Of a stretch of 64,000 nucleotides of DNA, positions 43,447 to 54,197 are shown piece by piece. Origin of the DNA: Zea mays (Eukaryota > Streptophyta > Magnoliopsida > Poales > Poaceae); NCBI RefSeq assembly GCF_902167145.1, contig NC_050097.1:113121982-113185981 (forward strand), written 5' to 3'. Under the pieces are notes generated by a model. The model saw only the letters and a list, made by a program, of their open reading frames with translations. It made no database searches and was not told where the DNA came from. Within the stretch, counting starts at the first letter, position 1. Each line of letters opens with the position of its first letter. The position numbers were made by a program, and so were the translations under genes.

Positions 43447-46400
43447 TGTAACACCCTGATTTTGGGGGTATAAAATTTCTTTCTAATTATCACCCAAAAT
43501 CATGTGTAACTCTTCCTTTTCTCACTCTAGGCTTTCTCTCTCTCTAGATTCTTTCTCTCTTTTTCCTTTTGATTAGAAATAGCCTAAACTAGTGGAGGTT
43601 AATTATTTATTTTTGTTAAAACCTTATGAGTCATGACTTGTTGCATCATGCTGAGCTTAAAATATTCTTTGAAGTGTTGCACAAGTTTGAATTTATCTAA
43701 ATTTGAAACCTAGTTTGAACTTGGATTTGAAAACCCTATAGAAAAAGAAATAGAAAAGGAATTAGAAAATCCAGAGAAAAAGAAAAGGAGAAAGCATCCC
43801 AGTCGGCCCACTAAGCCCAGCTAGGTCGCGCACCCGCGCGCCCGTGCCGCCTGACAGGCGGACCCCGCCTGTCAGCGGCAGTTCTCCCTCGCGCGCGCCC
43901 TCCCTCTCTCGCTCTCTGCTCAGTGGGGCTGACCTATCGGCGCCAGTTTCCTTCGCCCGTTCGCTCTCTCTCTCTATCTCGTGGGCCCGGTTCGCCAGTG
44001 CCGAGCCGTTGCCCCCGCGCGTCCTCTTTTCTCTCTCTGCATCGTGGGCCTGTCTTGTCAGTTCCGCCTTCCTCGCTCTCGCCGTGGACTAGCGATTGCA
44101 CACTCTCGCACGTCGCCGGGTATCTCGGCCACGACGCCCGCCCATGCACCCAACTCCCTTTTTAGAGCCCCGCCAGTGCCCCGTGCACACCCCTCGCCTC
44201 ATTTCTCACACCCTCGCCCTCTCTCGCGCTCTGCCCTCGCCGCCAGACGCCGCCGGAGACCCGAGCCCGCGTTCCCAACCATCCAGCTCGCCGGAGACCG
44301 CGCCAAGCCTCCCCGAGCTCTGCCCCGAGGTGAGGCACCCGTCCCGTGCCCAATTTCCCTTATTGCGCCCTGTGTTTGTCCAATTTCGCCTTCGTCGGTG
44401 CTCGACCGCGGCGGTCCGCAGTGCTCGCACGGTGGCCGGCCGATTTAGCCCGGTCTAGTTCACCGGAGTAGTTCCCTATGTCACCTCTACCTCTGCTGAA
44501 GCCAGCCCAGGCCTAAGCGCGCCTTAAGTCCCCTCCCCGTGGCTGGAATTGCTCACCGGAGTTGCTCTGGCCCGCCCGAGGTTTTACCACCGCCGTTCTC
44601 CCCTCTCTGCCCGTGGATTCGTGGCCTCTTCCCCGTCATTGAGTTCGCCGTGGCGCCCTCTTCCCCTCTGTCCAACTCCGGCGACCCCGAAGCCACCCTA
44701 GCTCGCGCCCGCCTCAACTCCAGCGACCTCACCGCCGCGGAGAGGAGCGGCACCGCCCGCAGTCGTCTGTTTCCCCGGTCTGACCCCCCTGTCTGATCTT
44801 GATCGAACGGCTCGGACCGCGGGTATCGCTTCGCGCACGCGCACCTGACGCCCTGACCCACCTGTCAGCGTCACCTGCAGCCGCTTATCCTTCCCAGTCT
44901 GATTTCCCCCATCCAATCTTGATCGAACGGCTCGGACCCCCCTCGGACCCCCCTCCATCCGATCTTGATCGAACGGTCCGGACCCCAGGATACCGCTTCG
45001 CGCCCGCGCGCGCTGACCCCCTGGCCCGCCTGTCAGCGCCCATGTCCTCTGGCGCTAGGCCCGCTCGGTCAGCGCACTCTCGCCCTCTGTCGCTGACACT
45101 CCCTGTCCTGCCTGTCAGTGCTCGCCCGCCCGCGCGCGCGCCCTCGGCCGCAGATCTAATCTCGACCGTCGGTTTCTGATATAGCGGTTAGATTCACCCG
45201 ATACCCCTTCGCGTGGTTGTTTTGTTTAAGAAACCCCCTGGTTTTAGGAAATCAACCCACCGTCCTCTGTTTTAGCGCATAGGTCCCTGGTTTGTTTTAA
45301 TTAGACCTCTAGACTTTTATTTAATCACAGATTTAGCCCTAATTTCATATTTCAAACCTCAAAACTTATCTATTTCATATCTTTTTCATATGAACTCCAA
45401 ATTTAGTGGTTCAAATTGCAAAAGGTTCACAATATTATTCTCTATCCAAATAAAATATGATCAAATGTAATCTGTATACTTTAATTTTTACACTCAGAAT
45501 ATAGAATTAAAGTATATGTTGATTTATTTATTGAAATAAATAAAAGGGGAATCCTAGGAGTTAAAATATATTTAAAAGTTGTGAGATTAGTGTAATGCAT
45601 TTCATGGATTCATTTCTGGTTTAACCTTTAGATCCTAATGTGATAAAAGAATTAGGTATGTAGGTATGGATAATAATTAAAGGATAATCAAATTCCTAAA
45701 TGGGAGTAGTTTATATTATAATTCTAACCTCCCTTTGTTTTAATCACTACTTAACCCTTTTGAGCTATGTCCTAAACATTTAGAGAGTAATTAATTCCCC
45801 AATTAGTATTACTCCATTTTCTTTGTAGCTTGATATCATTCCCCTACACTTAATACTATACCTTTTTCTGAGTCAATGATTGTAACTGTTTAATGTGTTG
45901 TTCATTTATACTTTTCCAAATGTATTGAATGTATGCTCGCTTTACTTAGACAATGAGCAGTCCGAAGTTCCTAAGTGTGTTGTTGGAGACCTCCCTAAGC
46001 AACAACCTGGTGAAGGCAAGTGTCCTCAGACCTATCATGTCCTACTTTACTTTATAATTCACTGTCCCGCATTACATTATTGAAACTTAAGGATTGACTA
46101 GTCTGTATTTACCTTATCCTTGTTTACCTTTTGGGTTATCATGGTTAGCATGTTGCTATTGCCTTAACTTAATCAATGAACATGGTGTGATCTTTTATGA
46201 TACGATGATGTTATCCTGATGAGGTCCTTGTGATTACTTTAGGGGGCTCAGGCTCTTTCCTGAGTACCTCTCCATAAGGACCTGTTTGGGGAGTGACAAC
46301 CCGGGATAACAGTGCAACCATGAGGGTGGAATGGGACGCCCTTAGCTGATTAATTAGAGGAACCAGAGGAGTAGTTGGCTTTGCCGTAGGGCCGTCAATG

Positions 46401-47349
46401 GGGTCCGAGCATAGTACTTGCTCTGTCGAGGTTGGTTGTAGAGGTTCTTTGATTTGGTTTTGTTAGTCACCCTTCCTTTGGGGAGATGTACTGTGTTTAT
46501 CAAACTGGAGAAACCTAACGGGCGGCTATGACCTCTGGGAAATCTTTGTAAAGGCTACATAGTGAGACCCTGCTATGTCACCTTGGTAGTGATCAATGGG
46601 GAGGCTAGAACCCCGGGCATAATGGGAATCACGGCTTGTGGGTAAAGTGCGACCTCTGCAGAGTGTTAGAAACTGGTATATCAGCCGTGCTCATGGTTAA
46701 GAGCAGCCTTGGGATCCTCTTCAATTAGAAGAACAATTGTTACTTTTATGATGATGATTAACAATGGTGATTATAATCCTGATCTCTGGTATTTCCTCTT
46801 GGAGGGAGTGCCTCTGGGTAATAACTGGGTTATTACTAAAATTTGGCTCTACTTATAATAATAAAACTTGACCAACTAAAAGCAACTCCTTAACCTTAAC
46901 TCCACATACAGCTAGTCCACTTTAGCCAAACAGGACATTTGCTGAGTACGTTGAAGTGTACTCACCCTTGCTTTACAAACCACCCCACCCCAGGTTGTCC
47001 CCACTGTTCTCAGTGTTCAGGAGGTGAAGCTGGCAACATGGATGACTTCGAGGAGTTCCAGGAATACGATGAGTTCTAGTTTATCTTAGCGGCAAACCCC
47101 CAGTTAGCTGCCTGTGTAGGCTTAGCATCTACGTTTCGTATTTCCGCACTTTGATAATTATGTTGAACAATGGTTGTGTAATAGACTCTGTGGATGTCTC
47201 GGACATCTTGATGTAACTAAGTACGTTTCTGCTATTTAATTCAAGCATTGTGTGATGATGTCCAATTATGTAATCGTTGTGTACGTGAGTTCTGATCCTG
47301 GCACGTACATGGTTCGTATTCGGTTTACCTTCCAAAACCGGGTGTGACA
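43447..47349 (+). repeat. 3' LTR of the Tekay element (3903 bp)
   Basis: It starts TGTAACACCCTG and ends GGGTGTGACA, and is colinear with the 5' LTR on both sides of Copia-1. CGAAG follows at 47350-47354. It has no coding capacity; GC-rich open frames at 43844-45180 are not conserved with the other LTR. Confidence 0.96.
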
Positions 47350-47359
47350 CGAAGATACA

Positions 47360-47660
47360 ATAGCCGTTCCTAAGGGAGCGCAGAGTAAGTTCCGAAGCTA
47401 CAAAAGTCGTTCCTAAGGGAGCACAGAGTAAGTTCCAAAGCTCAAAAGTCGTTCCTAAGGAAATGCAGAGCCAAATACCACCGAAATAGAAGGTGAAGAA
47501 GCTCCAAAGTCGTTCCTAAGGGGATACAGAGCTTAAATGCCACCGAAATAGAAGGTGAAGAAGCTCCAAAGTCGTCACAAAGGGAATGCAGAGCTTAAAT
47601 GCCACCGAAATAGAAGGCGAAGAGACTCCAAAGTCGTTCCTAAGGGGATGCAGAGTCTGG
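47360..47660 (+). repeat. 62-bp and about 42-bp tandem repeats in element C
   Basis: The unit GCTCCAAAGTCGTTCCTAAG recurs at 47501 and, with changes, at 47563 and 47625 (period 62). Shorter units of about 42 bp with AAAGTCGTTCCTAAGG precede it. It lies in the same place as the 80-bp array of element A (5088-5285), with a shared core word but a different period. Confidence 0.85.
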
Positions 47661-48257
47661 GTATGGCTTCGTGTGCGTTTGGGTCATACATTTGCATATT
47701 ACATCGCATCATTCTTTGCATTCATACAAACATTCATTAGACATTCGTAGGATCATCATTATCATGACATGAAGCACGAACGATAATATGAACAGAAATT
47801 GTTTAGCTTCGGCGACAAAGTGCTTCGTTGAATATGAAGAAGCTTCACTTCAAACATGAACACAAACATTTTATGCAAGGAAATGCTTCGATGTGTATGA
47901 AAAGAAGGGAAGGTGTTTTTCGCCTTCGGCTCAAAAGTTACACATGGGTTTCGTCCACAGCAAAGCAATTCACACATGGACGGAAATGTAAAATTATATT
48001 ACAAGGTATGGACCAATATACACAGTATTGAGTTTAACTCTCGATTACAATTTTTTGCAAAAATAATGCAAATAGGTCCTGAGCTCTATACAGGAAGTCA
48101 TAAAAGGAAGCTTCAGCTCAGCAACCTTCGGAATGCGCTTCGGATTACTAACCTTCGGCGCCGCCATCCTGCAGACAAACAATGGTATAAGGTAAAAGCG
48201 TTGGTAATAAAGAAAAATCAAGGCGAACAGCAGGTACAAGTTTCGTACCGATTTAAG
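47661..48257 (-). other. Spacer of element C between the repeat array and antisense exon 3
   Basis: It is colinear with 5286-5868 of element A (for example CATTCATACAAACATTCATT near 47725 and TATATTACAAGGTATG near 48000). The last small antisense exon probably lies near 48145-48170 after an acceptor reading CTGCAG on the minus strand, but the donor is unclear. Confidence 0.5.
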
Positions 48258-49431
48258 TAAATTCCAGCTTCGTCTCCAGCCAACTCTCGTCCGCCTTTAG
48301 CCCAAATTTGAGTAATAAATCTATTTCCGATACTTCAGGCCTCACCAGGAATATTAACCAAGTCTGATGGCGACAGGCTGAAGTTTGGCATGTTTACTGT
48401 TTTAGCATGCGTGCACCCGGCCTTCAAAAATGCAGCAGCTGTACCACAAGAAGCTAATAGAGCACAAAAATCACCATGCCCAGTTATTACTTCGTCAAGT
48501 GCATCAACTTCATTTTCGATGTGTTTGAAGGTTTCTGATATATCTTCAGCCGAAGAGGCAATTTCTTTAGAGCTGGCCCCAACCGAGCAGAAGATTCCTT
48601 TTAACTGTTGCACGCAGCGAGTAGCAAACTCCGAGCATTTGTTCCGAAGGTCCCTCAGCGATTCCTGCTGCTTCATGTTCTTATCAGCTTCGACTTTGTA
48701 TTTCGCTTGCAGTTCCTCTTTCTCTTGTTCGAAGCACTCTGATTTTTCCTTTAAGGTTGTTTGAGCTTTGAGAAGCTCCTCGTTTAATTTAGCATTTTCA
48801 GCTTGCAATTCCACAAGGGAACCTTTGGTTGCTTGAAGCAAGAAGTCTTTCTTTTCAAGAGAAGCTTCGCAATCCTTGATCCTGCTTTCCAAGCCTTCAA
48901 TTATTATCTCATTTTTCTTATCTTCGAGGTCTTGTTGCATTCTTAATGCTTTGCTTAGCAGCATGCTCTGCGAAAATAAGTTGACTTTAGAATACTTTAA
49001 TCCATCACAAAGATAACAAGAATCTAGGCAAAATATTTTACCTTGAAATTGGAGTAAAATAGGCTGCCGACGACATGTTGTCGTCGGTAACCACTAATAT
49101 CAGACTCTAGCTTTGGGAAACCAACACTCTTTGATAGAGTGCCGATTATTTTTGCCCCAGCACGGTCACGGATACATCCTAGGATTTCCTCATCAACTCC
49201 ATCGAAAAGCATGGATCCTGGCTGGTAGCCACAAGATTTTCCATATTCTTCTAGCTCCTCTTTCTCTGCCTCAGACAATTCCTGACCTCCCAGGTGTCGA
49301 AGGTCAAATTATTTTGACGAAGTATCAACAACTTCTTTCCCCTTGCCAGGCACCGCGGCCACGTTTTCCTCTGTGGCCGCAACTGTCTCCTCTGCGACCA
49401 TATATGATATGAGCTTGTCAATTCCTGACAT
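48258..49431 (-). pseudogene. Antisense gene of element C, exons 2 (truncated) and 3
   Basis: Exon 2 (49431-49042) starts at the Copia-3 junction and carries IDKLIS, a TAA at 49309-49311 and the conserved GTLSKSVGFPKLESDISGYRRQH. Exon 3 (48967 to about 48258) is a coiled coil (KALRMQQDLEDKK to HIENEVDALDEV) with TGA 48335-48337, where the element A frame has Arg. Borders match those of element A. About half of the residues are shared with A, over conserved GT/AG positions. Exon 1 lies beyond the Copia-3 insertion, outside the window. Function is unknown; the long coiled coil suggests self-association. Confidence 0.78.
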
Positions 49432-50543
49432 TGTAAAAGTCGCCTAGAGGGGGTGGATAGGCGAAACCAGAAAATTATAATTCTAAATCCAAACTAGATC
49501 CCTTGATTAGTGGTTAGAACAAGATTCACAATTATCGGAGTATAAAACTAAGTCCTTTGCTTGCAACGAGTATTGTTTTCAAAGAGTGCGGAAATTAATC
49601 AATGGCAATACTACTAGAAATGTTGGTGGAGAATAATGCAAGAGGGCTTAGATAAGAAGATAAGAAATACAAGTTCTTTCTTGCAAGGAGTTGCTTCTCT
49701 AAATGTGAATTTAACTTGAAGCAACACAAAATAATATTAGCAAAGAGTAGCGCAAGAGAACTTTAGAAAGGGAGAGAACAAACAAATCACAAGCAATAAA
49801 CACAAGGAACATGAGTGATTTGTTTTATCGAGGTTCGGCCCTCGAAGGCCTAGTTCCCATTGAGGAGTCCACTAAGGACGAGTCTCTTTCAACCCTTTCC
49901 CTCTCTCCACCGATCACTAAGACCGGCGAGCTCTTCTTCTTCTCAAGGATCACTAAAGACCCCGCAAGGATCACCACACTCTAGGTGTCTCTTGCTAGCT
50001 TTACAAGCCTCCAAAACATTGGAGGAAGTTCAATGGGATTCAAAACTCCACGCACAAATGATCACAAGATGTAGCACACACTTTCTCTCAATGAATCTCA
50101 TAAGGCACTAGTGCTAAACTCACACGAGTAGCTCTCTTTTGCTTGATCTCTCTTTTGTGGCACTTGTATTACTTGTGGTGGCCTAAATCTTGTGTATAGG
50201 ATGGATCAATGAATAGAGGTGGTTGGGAGGGCTTGGATATGTCAACTATATGACTTGGAATGTTGCTTGTACTCCCACACTTTGAAGTGGTCGGTTGGGG
50301 TGGTATTTATAGCCACCAACCAAATTGTAGCCGTTGGAGAAGGCTACTGGCGATGAGCGCACTGGACAGTCCGGTGCGCCACCGGACAATGTCCAGTGCG
50401 TCGCCATGTCACCCTGTCGTTAGGGCTTGGAGCTGGTCGACCGTTGGAGGCTTTGTCCTCATGCGGCACCGGACAGTCCGGTGCCACACTGGACAGTCCG
50501 GTGCCTCTCTGACCTTCTGCTCTGACTTCTGTCGTGTTATTGT

Positions 50544-51804
50544 TAAAAGGGAAATGTGCCCTTGGGCCAATTCTATAATGTTTTGGTGATTAAGTGTCCA
50601 ACACATGGTGAGTAAGATATTATGTGCCAAACAAGCAAATGGTGCAAATCATGTAACAAGGTACGTTTCTAGACTTAGTACATTGTTTTGAGTACTAACA
50701 TATTTTGTATAAGTGCTAGAAATAGAGAAAAGAAAAGAAGAAAAGGATTGCAAGTGACTTGGCTGTGTACAGCCGAAGTCCAGCTCAGTCTGGCACACCG
50801 GACTGTCCGATGGTGCACCGGACAGTGTCCGGTGCGCCAGGCTGGCCTCCGGTGAATAGGCCGCTCTCGGGAGAATTTGGCGGCGTACGACTATAATTCA
50901 TCGGACTGTCCGGTGAACCAACGGCCGCCAGCGCAACGGTCGGCCGCGCAATTCGCAGGCAACGCGTGGCCCGCGCCAACGGTCGGAAGGGGGCACCGGA
51001 CTGTCCGGTGTGCACCAGACAATGTCTGGTGCGCCAACTGCCACGAATCTGCAACGGTCATCTGCGCTAGAATAGGAAGGAGATCACGCACCGGACATGA
51101 ACAGTGGTTGTCCGGTGGTGCACCGGACTGTCCGGTGCACCACCCGACAGAAGGCAACTTTGGCCTTCCTTGTTGGTCTCCAACGGCTCCTAGCTGCCTT
51201 GGGGCTATAAAAGGGACCCCTAGGCGCATGGAGGAGTCACCCAAGCATTCAAGAAACATTCTAAGCCTCCAAGACTCCAACTTCGCGCATTTGATTCTTT
51301 GAGATAGTGACTTGAGCTCCATTTGAGTTGTTAACTCTGAGAGTTGTGTTTTGAGCTCAAGTTGTGACTTGTGTGCGTGATTGTGCTGTGATTTGAGTCT
51401 TGTGTGTGTTGTTCTCCCCTCCCTTACTTTCGTACATCTTTTGTGATCTTTATTGTAAGGGCGAGAGGCTCCAAGTTCTGGAGATTCCTCGCAAACGGGA
51501 GAAAGACAAAGAAAGGAAAAACCGTGGTATTCAAGTTGATCATTGGATCACTTGAAAGGGGTTGAGTGCAACCCTCGTCCATTAGGACGCCACAACGTGG
51601 AAGTAGGCAAGTATTACTTGGCCGAACCACGGGATAAAAATTGCGTGTCTCTTGTGTGCTTTACCTTTGATTATCTATGTTCACAAGAACTCTCTTCAAG
51701 CTACTTAGCCATTCTAACTTACATAACAAAGTTTTGTGGCTATTAGTGTTGAATTTTACAGGATCACCTATTCACCCCCCCCCCCCCCTCTCTAGGTGCT
51801 CTCA
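50544..51804 (+). repeat. 5' LTR of Copia-2 (1261 bp)
   Basis: It starts TAAAAGGG (TGAAAGGG in the 3' LTR) and ends GGTGCTCTCA. TATAAAAG is at 51206-51213 and the palindrome cluster at 50793-51140. One palindrome present in the 3' LTR (near 58411) is missing here. Confidence 0.93.
51206..51213 (+). promoter_or_regulatory. TATA box of Copia-2 5' LTR
   Basis: GGGGCTATAAAAGGGACC is identical to the Copia-1 word. The 3' LTR copy has changed to GCTATAACAGGG. Confidence 0.6.
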
Positions 51805-51805
51805 A

Positions 51806-51819
51806 TTGGTATCAGAGAC
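51806..51819 (+). other. Primer-binding site of Copia-2
   Basis: TTGGTATCAGAGAC is complementary to initiator tRNA-Met except for one base (GAC for GCC). Confidence 0.8.
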
Positions 51820-51854
51820 GTTCTCTTCACGTAAGGGACTAGTCGCCCGAAGAG

Positions 51855-54191
51855 ATGGATCCTAAGGGAAAGGGGATGGTGGTCAACGACAAGAAGGAGT
51901 CCCTCTTCAACGAGCCAAGGGACGACAAGCCCACTGACTCTGGCTTGAGTCATAAGAAGAAGGACGGGAAGAAGAAGAGGCGCATCAAGAAGATCGTCTA
52001 CTACGAAAGCGATGAATCTTCTTTTTCACCAAGAGACGACGACGACTCTTCGTCAAAGAAAAAGACAGTTAATCAAAACTATTCCTTTGATTATTCCCGC
52101 ATTCCGTACAATTCAAATGCCCATTTACTTTCTATTCCTCTTGGAAAACCCCCACACTTTATGGAGAGGATTACTCATTTTGGAGTCACAAAATGCGTAG
52201 TCATCTGTTCTCTCTCCATCCTAGCATTTGGGAAATCGTGGAGAATGGAATGCATTTCGATAGTACGGATAACCCTGTGATAATTAATGAACAAATTCAT
52301 AAGAATGCACAAGCTACCACTGTTTTGCTAGCATCTTTATGCAGGGATGAATACAACAAGGTTAGCGGCTTGGACAATGCCAATCAAATCTAGGATACCC
52401 TCAAGATCTCACATGAGGGAAATGATGTCACTATGATCACTAAGATGGAACTAGTGGAAGGCGAGCTGGAGAGGTTTGCCATGATCAGGGGAGAGGAGCC
52501 AACTCAAACATACAACAGGCTCAAGACCCTGGTCAACAAGATTAGGAGCACGACGTCGTCCGACTTATGCTAAGGTCATTTACCGTAATTGACCCTCATC
52601 TTGTCAACCTTATTCGTGAGAATCCCAGGTACACCAAGATGACGCCTGAGGAGATTCTTGGGAAGTTTGTGAGCAGGCGCATGATGGTGAAGGAGGCTCG
52701 ATATGTGGACGATGCGCTAAACGGTCCACTACCCGTCTACGAGCCTCAACCTGTGGCTCTTAAGGCAACTAGCAGCAGGAGGCGCTTCCAAGCAGGGTGG
52801 CACAAGTAGAGGCTGCTGGCCTCAACGAAGATGAGATGGCACTTATCATCAAGCACTTCAAGACCGCACTAAAAGGACACAAGGAGTACCCCAACAAGAA
52901 TAAAACAAGGGGAAAGCGCTCCTGCTTCAAATGCGGTAAGACAGGTCATTTTATTGCTCAATGTCCCGATAATGAAAATGACCAGGGGGAAGAAAGACAT
53001 GGGAAGAAGGAGAAGAAGAAAAGCTATAGGAAGGCGAAAGGCGAGGCTCACCTTGGCAAAGAATGGGATTCGGACTGCTCTTCATCCGACTCCGACGATG
53101 AAGGACTGGCAGCCTCGGCCTTCAACAAGTCCTCTCTCTTCCCCAACGAACGACACACTTGCCTCATGGCCAAGGAAAAGAAGGTAAGTGTTCGGGATAC
53201 CCCTAAATACACTACTAGCGGTGATGATTCTAGTGATGATGAAGTAGATTATACTGATTTATTTAAGGGCTTAGATAGAGCTAAAGTAGATAAAATCAAT
53301 GAGTTGATTGATGCTCTAAATGAAAAGGATAGATTGTTAGAAAAGCAAGAGGATATTCTATATGAGGAGCATGATAAGTTTGTTAGTGTGCAAAAATCTC
53401 TTGCTTTAGAAATTAAAAGGAATGAAATGCTATCTTCTGAATTATCTGCTTGCCATGAAACTGTGCCTAGTTTGAAGAGTGTAAATGATGATTTAAATGC
53501 TAAGCTAGAGGAAGCAAATAAATCTAGTTCATGTGTAGAGCATGTTAGTATTTGTAATAGATGTAAAGATTTTGATGTTGATGCTTGTGATGAACACCTT
53601 ATGTCTATTACTAAATTAAATGATGAGGTGGCAAGTCTTAATGCTCAACTTAAGACTTGCAAGGTTGATTTTGATAAGTTAAAATTTGCTAGGGATGCCT
53701 ACACCATTGGTAGATACCCCTCTATTAAGGATGGACTTGGTTTTTGAAAGGAAACCAAGAACTTAACAAGCCAAAAGGCTCCCGTTCTCAACAAGGAGAA
53801 AGGGAAGGTTCCTATGGCTAGTAGTTCTAAAAAATGCCATGCTTACATTTATGATAGAAAATTTGCTAGAAATGCTCATTATAATAGGAGTTATGATGCG
53901 TTTAATTCACATGCTATGTTTGTTTCTAGCTCTACTTTTGTGCATGGTAGAAGGAAGCCTAGGAGAAACCATGTTGAGCATCATGTACCTAGGAGAGTAT
54001 GTAATAAACCTTCTACTATTTTTCATGCTTGCAATACTTCTTTTGTAATTTTTTGTAAGAATGAAAAAGTAGTTTCTAGGAAGTTGGGATCCAAATGCGA
54101 GGGAGATAATACATGTATTTGGATTCCAAAGGCTATTGTAACTAACCTTGTAGGACCCAACAAGAGTTGGGTACCTAAAACCCAAGCGTAA
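51855..54191 (+). pseudogene. gag: Copia-2 gag with one zinc knuckle, broken
   Basis: ATG 51855 starts MDPKGKG as in Copia-1. Breaks seen: a one-base loss near 52160, TAG 52391-52393 (Trp in Copia-1), loss of about 29 bases near 52548, a frame change near 52785-52797, and TGA 53745-53747. The knuckle CFKCGKTGHFIAQC is at about 52924-52965, followed by a Lys-rich then coiled-coil segment. The frame ends at TAA 54189-54191 after WVPKTQA. Pol follows in the same frame after this stop, in contrast to Copia-1. Several independent breaks make it inactive. Confidence 0.92.
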
Positions 54192-54197
54192 ATTGTC

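Larger units (their letters stand above)
24388..47349 (+). mobile_element. Tekay/Del-type chromovirus with Copia-1 nested in its 5' LTR
   Basis: Long LTRs of about 3.9 kb start TGTAACACCCTG and end GGGTGTGACA. The target-site duplication CGAAG is perfect (24383-24387 and 47350-47354). Inside are a tRNA-iMet-type primer-binding site, an extra ORF, gag-pol with a C-terminal chromodomain and a polypurine tract. Large LTRs and the chromodomain fit the Tekay lineage; the maize family name is not assigned. The first 340 bases of the two LTRs differ at roughly 3-4 per cent, which makes it much older than Copia-1 or element A. Confidence 0.94.
19526..49431 (+). mobile_element. Tat-lineage Gypsy element C, split by a Tekay element and by Copia-3
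   Basis: It begins with a 5' LTR (19526-20149) and the same primer-binding site as A. A heavily mutated polyprotein (20192-24138), a tandem repeat array and the 3' part of the antisense gene follow. The Tekay element splits it at 24388-47349 and Copia-3 truncates it at 49432. The remaining antisense exon and the 3' LTR must lie beyond base 64000. It inserted into element D; the left copy of its target-site duplication is GATAC. Like A it has no gag. Confidence 0.87.

Noticed and set aside
24388..47349. Treating the two TGTAACACCC repeats as separate elements
   Set aside because: The CGAAG target-site duplication, primer-binding site and polypurine tract show they are the LTRs of one element.
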